A DNA stretch of 18,712 bases from Bacteroidales bacterium. Lineage in GTDB: Bacteria; Bacteroidota; Bacteroidia; Bacteroidales; P3. Location: the NCBI GenBank assembly GCA_016296345.1, contig JAEDJL010000042.1, positions 1-18,712 on the forward strand, written 5' to 3'. The position numbers and the translations under genes are program-made. The first letter of the stretch is position 1, and every line of letters begins with the position of its first letter. The notes below the pieces were generated by a model. That model had not been told where the DNA came from. It saw only the letters and a list, made by a program, of their open reading frames with translations, and did not search any database. Positions 6,975 to 14,273 of the stretch are shown piece after piece.

Positions 6975-7681
6975 AGAAGATAAATTGGTTATTGGTTGTG
7001 TTGTTGTGCCTTTGCGACTCGGTTAGAGTGTTCTCTCAGTCGTCTCCGCCAAACCTTCCGTATTATGATGACAAGGTTCTGCATTATGGTTTCGTACTCG
7101 GCTGCAACCAACTCTCCACACAGATGATTGAAAAGGAGAACCGTCCGTATATGGACACGGTTTTGGGTTTCCATTCGAGCAGAAACCTCGGTCTTGTCAT
7201 AGGTTTTACGGGCGATTTGCGGTTGTGCCAATATGCAAGGCTGAGATTTCAACCCTCACTCAACTTTGCAGACAGACGATTGAACTATTCGCTTTTCCAA
7301 AATGACAAATACACCGAACAAGCCGTCCCTTTTGAAGTTGTTTATTTGGAGTTGCCCTTGGAATTTAAGCTGCAAGCCAAACGATGGAGGAATTTCCGTC
7401 CCTATATCATTGCAGGAGGAAAATATAGCTACGACCTTGCGTCGATAAAGCGGAAAAAAGCGTCCGAAAACGAAATATTGATGAAAGTAGATAACTCCGA
7501 ATGGTTCTATACTCTCGGAGTGGGCTTCGATTTCTACCTAAATTATTTCAAATTCGGCATAGAACTCAAAACCTCATACGGATTGAACGATATTTTGGTG
7601 CATGATTACAATTCCATGTACTCAGATGTGTTGGACAAGTTGAAGACACAGGTGTTTTATATCAGTCTTACCTTTGAATAA
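6971..7681 (+). CDS. porT: PorT-like outer-membrane beta-barrel protein (type IX secretion)
   Basis: A 236-residue secreted protein with a signal peptide (MKKINWLLVVLLCLCDS... cut near FSQ, residues 21-23). Repeating amphipathic strands typical of a beta-barrel end in YISLTFE. The segment YYDDKVLHYGFVLG (31-44) after the signal resembles the start of PorT/SprT, a type IX secretion component. This assignment is by resemblance and could be a general porin-type barrel instead. I chose the ATG at 6971 because it overlaps the kinase stop as ATGA and gives a clean signal peptide; an in-frame TTG at 6908 would put 21 non-signal residues in front. The FAD gene follows after 3 bases. Confidence 0.68.
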   Translation: MKKINWLLVVLLCLCDSVRVFSQSSPPNLPYYDDKVLHYGFVLGCNQLSTQMIEKENRPYMDTVLGFHSSRNLGLVIGFTGDLRLCQYARLRFQPSLNFADRRLNYSLFQNDKYTEQAVPFEVVYLELPLEFKLQAKRWRNFRPYIIAGGKYSYDLASIKRKKASENEILMKVDNSEWFYTLGVGFDFYLNYFKFGIELKTSYGLNDILVHDYNSMYSDVLDKLKTQVFYISLTFE

Positions 7682-7684
7682 TAG

Positions 7685-9241
7685 ATGGAGAAAACGGTGG
7701 AGACAGAGGTCGTTTGCGACCCTCGTTCGGCATACAATCAAGACGAAATCTTTACTAAGGCAGCCTCAAAGTGCGGTTTGCCAAAGGAAGATGTCGCATA
7801 CTTCAAGATATTGAGGCGAAGCATAGATGCAAGAAAGCAACCTGTCTATCGCATAAGGGTTTTGCTTTCGACCCAAATGCCCGACCAACAAGACAAAAAG
7901 CCGCAGTATCAAAATGTTTCAAACAAAGAGAGCGTCATAGTGGTGGGTGCAGGTCCTTGCGGACTGTTTGCGGCATTGAAATTGATAGAATGCGGCATCA
8001 AACCGATAATTCTCGAAAGGGGAAAGAGGGTTGAAGACCGCAAGAAGGACATTGCACAAATTGCAAGGAACAAAAGCCTCAATCCCGAGTCCAACTGGTG
8101 CTTCGGAGAGGGCGGTGCAGGCACTTTTTCTGACGGAAAGCTATACACTCGTTCAAACAAACGCGGCAACATTCAGGAAATTTTGGAGACCTTTGTGAAC
8201 TTCGGAGCAGACGAAAACATACTTACAGATGCTCATGCCCACATAGGGACGGACAAACTTTCGAGAATAATCAAGAACATAAGAAATCAAATCACTTCTT
8301 GCGGAGGAGAGTACCACTTTGAAACCAAGGTAACAGATTTTCTTTTGAAAGGCGATGAGGTTTATGGCGTTGTAACCCAAAGGGGTGAGAAGTTGGAGGG
8401 CAAAGCCGTCATTCTCGCCTCAGGACATTCGGCAACAGACATCTACGAACTCTTTGCAGCCAAAGGTTGGTGCATAGAAGCAAAGCCGTTTGCCATGGGA
8501 GTGAGGGTAGAACACTCTCAGGAACTGATAAATCGCTCTCAGTATGGAGGCAGAAACTATTCTGATGCCTTGCCTGCTGCAAGTTACAGCCTTGTTCACA
8601 ATGTGGGTCAAAGGGGAGTGTTTTCTTTTTGTATGTGTCCGGGAGGTATGGTCATTCCTTCATCGACTTACCATGGCGGATTGGTGGTTAATGGAATGTC
8701 CTCTTCGCTTCGCTGCTCGCCTTTTGCCAATTCGGGAATTGTGGTGTCGGTTGCTCAAAGTGATGTGCCCGAATACTCTCGCTATGGGGCTTTGTCGCTT
8801 TTGAGATTTCAGCAAGACTGCGAACGCAAAGCCTACATACACAACCAGACTGCTCCTTCACAAAGAATAAGCGACTTTGTTGCAGGACGTTTTTCTTCAA
8901 CCCTTTGTGCAAGTTCCTATCCCGCAGGGTTGCAAGAGTGCAATATGAAAGACATTCTGCCGAATTTTGTTGCCACAACGCTCAAAGAAGGTTTCAAAGT
9001 CTTCGACCGCAAAATCAAGGGCTTCATCGGTCGTGATGCTTTGATGATTGGTTTGGAAAGTCGCACCTCTTCTGCCGTCAGAATACCGAGAGACAAAGAC
9101 AGCCTGCAACACCTTCAACTCAAAAACCTCTATCCTTGCGGCGAGGGTGCAGGTTATGCAGGCGGAATTACCTCTTCGGCAATCGATGGAGTGAATGCAG
9201 CAAAGAAGATTGCAGCCTCAGAAGAACACAACAAGGTGTAA
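7685..9241 (+). CDS. FAD-dependent oxidoreductase of the COG2509 type, substrate unknown
   Basis: A 518-residue cytoplasmic flavoprotein. After an N-terminal domain of about 80 residues (perhaps a small alpha/beta fold), a Rossmann FAD site reads VIVVGAGPCGLFAA (84-97) with Glu111 closing the second strand. FGEGGAGTFSDGKLYTR (about 139-155) and the C-terminal YPCGEGAGYAGGITSSAIDG (about 482-501) are hallmarks of the family often annotated as uncharacterised NAD(FAD)-utilising dehydrogenases. No reaction can be assigned. It is the last gene of the rightward operon, and its final 24 bases overlap the end of the convergent barrel gene, with no clear terminator between them. Confidence 0.85.
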   Translation: MEKTVETEVVCDPRSAYNQDEIFTKAASKCGLPKEDVAYFKILRRSIDARKQPVYRIRVLLSTQMPDQQDKKPQYQNVSNKESVIVVGAGPCGLFAALKLIECGIKPIILERGKRVEDRKKDIAQIARNKSLNPESNWCFGEGGAGTFSDGKLYTRSNKRGNIQEILETFVNFGADENILTDAHAHIGTDKLSRIIKNIRNQITSCGGEYHFETKVTDFLLKGDEVYGVVTQRGEKLEGKAVILASGHSATDIYELFAAKGWCIEAKPFAMGVRVEHSQELINRSQYGGRNYSDALPAASYSLVHNVGQRGVFSFCMCPGGMVIPSSTYHGGLVVNGMSSSLRCSPFANSGIVVSVAQSDVPEYSRYGALSLLRFQQDCERKAYIHNQTAPSQRISDFVAGRFSSTLCASSYPAGLQECNMKDILPNFVATTLKEGFKVFDRKIKGFIGRDALMIGLESRTSSAVRIPRDKDSLQHLQLKNLYPCGEGAGYAGGITSSAIDGVNAAKKIAASEEHNKV

Positions 9242-9859
9242 GTTCCAGCCTCTCCAACGATAGTTTGCCGTATTGGAGAAGCGGTTCATGCCCAAGGTGT
9301 AGTTGGCTGCAAGCTCAACGTGTTTGTTGAAGTCATATCCGCAACCTATACGAAATCCCAAGTCATAACGATTGGCAGTTTCAAAGGTTGAGTATTCCTT
9401 TTCTTCAAGATAGCTTTCTGAATGAGTGTTGAGGTCTTTTGTCTTGCTCTTTCCTCCAAGTCCGTAGGTATAGTAAGGAGTAACAGATAGGAAGAAACCT
9501 CTCTGCAATCGGTCATCGCCAAATTTGAGCAGCAGTCCGGCATCAAGTTCTGCCACAAGAGCATTGACATCAAGGCTATAACCGTTGGCAATCTCATAAC
9601 CGAAGCTCTTGCTTGCAAAACAGAGTGTGGGTTGAAAGTAGAGATTATAGACCAAACGTTTCTCTGCCGCCAAGCCTGCCTTGTATCCGAACTTGGAAAC
9701 ACCGCCGCTTTTGATTGATATGTTGTCCAAGCTGCCGCCAATTTGCAATCCGAACTTCCAAGGCTCTTTGCTGCTTTTTACTTCGGACTTTTGTATTGGT
9801 TGAGCGTTCAGTGCGGCAGCTCCGACAAGCAATAATATCACAACTATCGTCTTTTTCAT
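9218..9859 (-). CDS. Small outer-membrane beta-barrel protein
   Basis: A 213-residue protein with a signal peptide ending at LNAQ (about 17-20). Alternating strands fit an 8-10 strand porin-family barrel: YNLYFQPTLCF, AELDAGLLLKF, FFLSVTPYYTYG and the terminal WNLHLVVFF. The terminal Phe is the classic outer-membrane insertion signal. It follows the transglutaminase-fold gene after a single base, so it is the last gene of the leftward three-gene operon. Its last 24 bases lie within the 3' end of the FAD gene. It resembles the general OMP_b-brl families; the specific role is unknown. The second barrel gene of this window (6971-7681) is a different subfamily. Confidence 0.78.
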   Translation of the reverse strand: MKKTIVVILLLVGAAALNAQPIQKSEVKSSKEPWKFGLQIGGSLDNISIKSGGVSKFGYKAGLAAEKRLVYNLYFQPTLCFASKSFGYEIANGYSLDVNALVAELDAGLLLKFGDDRLQRGFFLSVTPYYTYGLGGKSKTKDLNTHSESYLEEKEYSTFETANRYDLGFRIGCGYDFNKHVELAANYTLGMNRFSNTANYRWRGWNLHLVVFF

Positions 9860-9860
9860 T

Positions 9861-12434
9861 TTATTTGTTGTTTTGGTTGAGGCTGTGAATGACCTTTAAG
9901 AGACTTTCTCCCGAGCCAATCCTGTATCCTTCCGACAGAAAGACAATCTCTCCTTCCTTTGTAACAAAACACAAAAGGGGATAGTTGCTTGTAAAGTCAA
10001 ATTTTGTTGCTTTGGTGATTGCTTTTTGGAGTTGCTTTTGTTTGTCTTGTGCAAAGATACTTTGCTCTGGAAGGTTGGGATACATACTTTCGGGAGCTTG
10101 TTCGGGAGTGTTGGCGAACACAAAAGCAATTCCGCCTCCCCAAGTCTCCATTTCTTCTTTGACCAAAGGCATATCTGCCATAAGATGACGAACAGGTTCG
10201 GAATATGGGTCGACGATTGCAAGCACCATACCTTTGTCTTTGGCAATGGATTTGAGACTTGCGGTTGTTTTGTCCAAAAGATGCACTTTCTCTTTCATGT
10301 TTATCTTTCCCAAAACTTTCAAATCTGTCTGTATTTCGTCCATTACCACTTCGGCTTTGGTAACTTGGTCGGCTTTGACCTCAAAGTATTCTTCTCTTAC
10401 ATAGATATTTCCGTCCGAGTCTCTGTTGCCGCTCATCAGTCTGTACTTTCCGGCAGGCACTGTGAGGGTTTCGGGAAATTGGGCAAACTTCGGGTCATAC
10501 TCAAAGTCGAGTGTCTTATACTCATCGTTCTCCAAGCGTTGCAGAGTGAAGTGAATGTAGTATTCGGGTTTGATTTTGTTTTTCTCGGAGTTGGAAACAA
10601 CAAGCGTTCCTGTTGGTTCGCTGCTCTTGGTTTCAAACTGCGGATAAATCCAATCGCTTTCGGCAGAAGTCTTGTACTGAGCCTTGCCCTCGGCCCACTC
10701 ATACCTTGAAGCAATACCAAAGCTCCTTGCAATGGCAACAAAAAGAATTTCTCTCGAAAGAGGGTCGCATTGACCAATTCGCAGTATGCCTTCGGGAGAT
10801 ATTTGAACCCCGTAATAGTTTTCTTGTTTGTTCAGCTTGATATTTGCATTTATCCAGTCGGCTATGCTTTGCGGATTGGCAACAAAGTCTTTTGCTCTGT
10901 CGGCAAAGTAGTTCTGCAAAAACTCTCGGTAAGGTGTTATTTTTTCAAGCTGAATGCGGGGATTGAGAACATATTCTTTCAAACTCTCGTCTTGTGCAGG
11001 GTAGTTTTTGTAGGCTTTCAGGTGGCTGAGAACGGTTGCTGCCTCAATGTCTCGGAGGTCTTTCTCATACAAAAGCGAAAGAATGTCAATCGCATTTTCG
11101 TCTCCGCTTGCCAACACCTGCTCAATCTGCTTGTAGTTACCCCACGAATTTTCTATCTGTTTATCAGCCTTTTCCAACTCTTGAAAAGAGAATTTCCAAA
11201 CGGCGTTTTGTTGCTCCAAATAGGCGTTTCGTTTTGCTGAATCGAAGTTTCGCGGCATGGTCTTCAAATAGGCTTCTCGCAAAGAGTCTTCATAGCTTAT
11301 TCTCAGAGCATTCTTGGCTGCTTTTTCTTCGCTCACGGCTTTTACCTGCTTGGCAACGGGAGGACAGAGCTTGTAGTGAGTGCAGTGAGGAGCAAACTTT
11401 TGTCTTTCTATCGTGAGGGTCATTTTGTCAGTGTCGGACTTTGCCAAGGCAGAAGCAGTCTTGCCGTCTTTCTTTACCCAAATCATCAAGTCGCCGAAGC
11501 CTGTTTCCAAAACAGCCTTGCCGTTTTTGTCGGTGTAGAGCTTTGCAAGAGGATAGTATTCTGCATAGTTGTAAAGCCCGAAAGCCACTTGTGCATTCTC
11601 GACAGGCTTTCCGTCGGTGTCTTTGACCAAAATTTCGAGGTTTTTGGTCGTTGTATAGTTTGAAAGCAGGTTTATCTTGCTGTAAAGCGGGTGTTCAAAG
11701 TTTTTCTTCTCTTTTCCCTCATATTTTCCAAAGACTGTGGTGTGTACCATCATTGCTCTTTTTGCAGGGGCATCAAACCATGCTATGTCAAGTTCGGGTT
11801 CGGGTTCGCAAGCTCCGAGATGGTGCCAAGTGCCGTCAATCCACACTTCGACCCAAGCATGATTGTCGTCGGTATGCGCCCAACGCGGAGTGTAGCATTG
11901 CCGTGCAGGAAGTCCGACAGCCCTGAGTGCCGTTACGGTAAAGGTACTCTCTTCGCCGCATCTGCCCCATGAAGTTCTGATTGTGGCAAGAGGCGATGAG
12001 GTTCTGCCATCGGAGGCTTTGTAATTGACGTGTTCGTGGCACCAGTGGTTTACTTCCAACGCCGCATCGTACATACTCATGTTTTTTATCCTGTCTTTGA
12101 GCGTCTCAAAGATGTATGCCCTTGCTGTATCGAGGTTTTCGTTGTTTACTCTGTAAACCAAGACAAAGTGTTTGAACACTTCTTCGGGTATAGTCCTGCC
12201 CCAAGAGAATGTTTCTCTCGCTTTGATTGCATAACGTACCTGACTAAGAAAAAAATCTCCCGAATAGTCTGCCAAATCGCTAAGCGGCATATAGTCGTAA
12301 AGAAATTGCAGATATTCTTTCTCTTGTTTGTCGGTTGTCTTTTCAAATATTTTGTTGTCCTTTCGGAGGTTTTGTGCAGTTGCAGTGCCAAGGCACAAGG
12401 CAAAAACCACACTAAGCCAAAATGTCTTTTTCAC
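9861..12434 (-). CDS. Secreted transglutaminase-fold multidomain protein
   Basis: An 857-residue secreted protein (signal peptide to about residue 20, ATAQ). The first transglutaminase/PNGase-like core (about 100-230) has nucleophile Cys159 in GRCGEES and His192 in DNHAWVEVW. The position of the usual third catalytic Asp appears as Gly207 in WHHLGACEPEPELD. An Ig-like domain follows (about 263-345). Residues 510-600 look like a second, degenerate core with Cys556 in GQCDPLSR but no following His. Residues 733-850 resemble a thioredoxin fold without CXXC (GMVLAIVDPYSEP, YPLLCFVTKEGEIVF). It lies 19 bases after the S41 protease gene and one base before a barrel gene. The domain calls after 263 are by eye. 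Function is unknown; peptidase, amidase or cross-linking activities are possible. Confidence 0.82.
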   Translation of the reverse strand: MKKTFWLSVVFALCLGTATAQNLRKDNKIFEKTTDKQEKEYLQFLYDYMPLSDLADYSGDFFLSQVRYAIKARETFSWGRTIPEEVFKHFVLVYRVNNENLDTARAYIFETLKDRIKNMSMYDAALEVNHWCHEHVNYKASDGRTSSPLATIRTSWGRCGEESTFTVTALRAVGLPARQCYTPRWAHTDDNHAWVEVWIDGTWHHLGACEPEPELDIAWFDAPAKRAMMVHTTVFGKYEGKEKKNFEHPLYSKINLLSNYTTTKNLEILVKDTDGKPVENAQVAFGLYNYAEYYPLAKLYTDKNGKAVLETGFGDLMIWVKKDGKTASALAKSDTDKMTLTIERQKFAPHCTHYKLCPPVAKQVKAVSEEKAAKNALRISYEDSLREAYLKTMPRNFDSAKRNAYLEQQNAVWKFSFQELEKADKQIENSWGNYKQIEQVLASGDENAIDILSLLYEKDLRDIEAATVLSHLKAYKNYPAQDESLKEYVLNPRIQLEKITPYREFLQNYFADRAKDFVANPQSIADWINANIKLNKQENYYGVQISPEGILRIGQCDPLSREILFVAIARSFGIASRYEWAEGKAQYKTSAESDWIYPQFETKSSEPTGTLVVSNSEKNKIKPEYYIHFTLQRLENDEYKTLDFEYDPKFAQFPETLTVPAGKYRLMSGNRDSDGNIYVREEYFEVKADQVTKAEVVMDEIQTDLKVLGKINMKEKVHLLDKTTASLKSIAKDKGMVLAIVDPYSEPVRHLMADMPLVKEEMETWGGGIAFVFANTPEQAPESMYPNLPEQSIFAQDKQKQLQKAITKATKFDFTSNYPLLCFVTKEGEIVFLSEGYRIGSGESLLKVIHSLNQNNK

Positions 12435-12453
12435 TTCTGATGTTGTTTTTGGG

Positions 12454-14103
12454 TTATTTGCTCAATATTTTCTTGTATTCTTTTGTGTTGTTCAAAATCT
12501 CGACTGCTCTGTCAAGCTCTGTGTCGTTTTCCAAGGCAACTTCGGTTCTTCCTTTTTGATAGTAATACCTCGAAACGATTTCGCTCTTCAATAATTCTTT
12601 GATTTCGTCTTTGAATTTGTAGATGTCGTTTTGCTTGTCTGCCATGAGCAAGTCTTTTGCTCTCTTTATTTCGTCTATGGTTTGAGAACTTACTTTGTCT
12701 TTTTCGGCAGTTGAAAGCAGCTCTTCAACAGCCTTTTCGCTCGCAGTTGTATAGCTGTAATCCTTGTCTTTGATAAAATTGACAAAGTCCTCATATATTT
12801 CGTCGGTAAGCACAAAATCTTTTGCAGGAGCAATAGTCGGGTGCTTTTTTACAAACTCTGTTGCATAGTTGAAGCAGATTGATTTGCTGATAAGAGATAT
12901 TGCTATGTTGGAAGCATAAACAGGCTCGATGTAAACATCGGGTTCTATGCCCGAACCTGCATATACCGTTCTGCCGTTCTTGGTTTTGAATGCTGTTTTC
13001 AAAGAATCGGGGATTTTTGTCGCTCTTCCGTTTTCGTCTCTGTTGGCATAGTCAATGGCTTGTATGCATCTGCCGCTCGGAATGTAGTATTTGGATTCGG
13101 TAACCTTCATCTGGGTGTTATATATAAGAGGTATGACGGTTTGCACAAGCCCCTTGCCGAATGACCTCTGCCCGACAATGACAGCCCTGTCCAAGTCTTG
13201 CAAACTTCCTGCAACAATTTCGGAAGCCGAAGCCGAGTAAGCATCAATCAAAACCACAAGCGGAACATCCGCATCAAAGGCTTTTTGAGTTGTTTTGAAG
13301 GTTACGTTCTTTTCTGTGTTCTTTGCTTTCTTGCTTACGACGGTCTGTCCCTTATCGACGAAGATATTTACAATGTTTACAGCCTCGTTGAGCAACCCTC
13401 CGCCGTTTCCTCTCAAATCCAATACCAATTTATTTGCTCCTTGTGCCTTTAACTTTTTGTAGGCTTCCAATACATTCTTGCCGGCGTCCTTTGTAAACTC
13501 GTCCAACTTGATATAGCCGGTCTGATTGCCGAGCATGGAATAGTAGGATACGTTGGGAAGCTGTATTTCTTGGCGTTTGATTGTTTTTTCAAACTGTTTG
13601 CCGTCTCTTTCCATGGTCAGACGAACATCTGTTCCGGCTTGTCCGCGGAGTTTTTCGCTCACTTGGCTTACGGTTTTGCCTTCGCAGCTCTCTCCGTCAA
13701 TCTTCAAAATCACGTCCGCAGCCTTTAAGCCGGCTTTTTGGGCAGGAAGATTTTCGTAAGGCTCGGAAATCAAAATTTTGTTGCCTTGTGCATGAATTAA
13801 AGCACCAATTCCGCCATATTGACCAAGGAGTTGCAACTTTACGTTCTCAATATCGGACTCGGGATAGAAGTTTGTGTAAGGGTCTAACTTCGAGAGCATG
13901 GCATCAATGGCGGTCTTGACCAAATCTCCCGAGTTTATCTCATCGACATAATTTGAATGTAGATTTTTGAACACAGAACCGAAAATCTCGATTGCCTTGT
14001 TCATTTCAAAGTAGTCCTCTTGCGGAAAATTTTGTGCCTGAGTTCTCAAACTAAAACCAAGCAACAATCCTACAATCAGTGAAATTACCTTTGTTTGTTT
14101 CAT
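12454..14103 (-). CDS. S41 carboxy-terminal processing protease
   Basis: Periplasmic serine protease of the Prc/CtpA family, which cleaves C-terminal tails of envelope proteins. The 549-residue product has a signal peptide (to about LRTQAQ, 19-24). A PDZ domain (about 95-180) recognises substrate tails, and the S41 domain carries Ser292 in SASASEI, Lys317 in SFGKG and Gln321, at the 25- and 4-residue spacing of E. coli Prc. A tail of about 150 residues follows the catalytic domain, with helical content. It is the first gene of the leftward operon with the transglutaminase-fold protein and a barrel. Its promoter is at 14128-14161. The catalytic set is complete. Confidence 0.93.
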   Translation of the reverse strand: MKQTKVISLIVGLLLGFSLRTQAQNFPQEDYFEMNKAIEIFGSVFKNLHSNYVDEINSGDLVKTAIDAMLSKLDPYTNFYPESDIENVKLQLLGQYGGIGALIHAQGNKILISEPYENLPAQKAGLKAADVILKIDGESCEGKTVSQVSEKLRGQAGTDVRLTMERDGKQFEKTIKRQEIQLPNVSYYSMLGNQTGYIKLDEFTKDAGKNVLEAYKKLKAQGANKLVLDLRGNGGGLLNEAVNIVNIFVDKGQTVVSKKAKNTEKNVTFKTTQKAFDADVPLVVLIDAYSASASEIVAGSLQDLDRAVIVGQRSFGKGLVQTVIPLIYNTQMKVTESKYYIPSGRCIQAIDYANRDENGRATKIPDSLKTAFKTKNGRTVYAGSGIEPDVYIEPVYASNIAISLISKSICFNYATEFVKKHPTIAPAKDFVLTDEIYEDFVNFIKDKDYSYTTASEKAVEELLSTAEKDKVSSQTIDEIKRAKDLLMADKQNDIYKFKDEIKELLKSEIVSRYYYQKGRTEVALENDTELDRAVEILNNTKEYKKILSK

Positions 14104-14127
14104 GTTTTACGGCTTAAAAATACCCTG

Positions 14128-14161
14128 CAAAGATAGCTAAACGCCCAAGAAAAACACCAAA
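14128..14161 (-). promoter_or_regulatory. Bacteroidota-type promoter of the S41 protease operon
   Basis: On the minus strand TATCTTTG (14135-14128) matches TAnnTTTG, and TTTG (14161-14158) lies 22 bases upstream. The -7 element ends 24 bases before the protease ATG. Confidence 0.6.
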
Positions 14162-14185
14162 AACACGAAGATTTTTTCGCAAATG

Positions 14186-14217
14186 TTTCTTTCTTATGAA
14201 TTTTCTTGTTATTTTTG
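14186..14217 (+). promoter_or_regulatory. Bacteroidota-type promoter of the foldase gene
   Basis: TATTTTTG (14210-14217) matches the -7 consensus TAnnTTTG. TTTC (14186-14189), one base off TTTG, lies 20 bases upstream. The leader before the ATG is 56 bases and A-rich. Confidence 0.55.
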
Positions 14218-14273
14218 CAAGCCGTAATTTGGATAGAAAAACAACATTTTAAGAACAAATAAACAGATACGAA

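Larger units (their letters stand above)
14107..14227. repeat. 9-bp inverted repeat flanking the divergent promoters
   Basis: TTACGGCTT (14107-14115) and AAGCCGTAA (14219-14227) are exact reverse complements 103 bases apart. Each lies just downstream of one of the two divergent -7 elements, so both transcripts would read AAGCCGTAA close to their 5' ends. This could be a shared operator or leader element, or chance. Confidence 0.5.
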
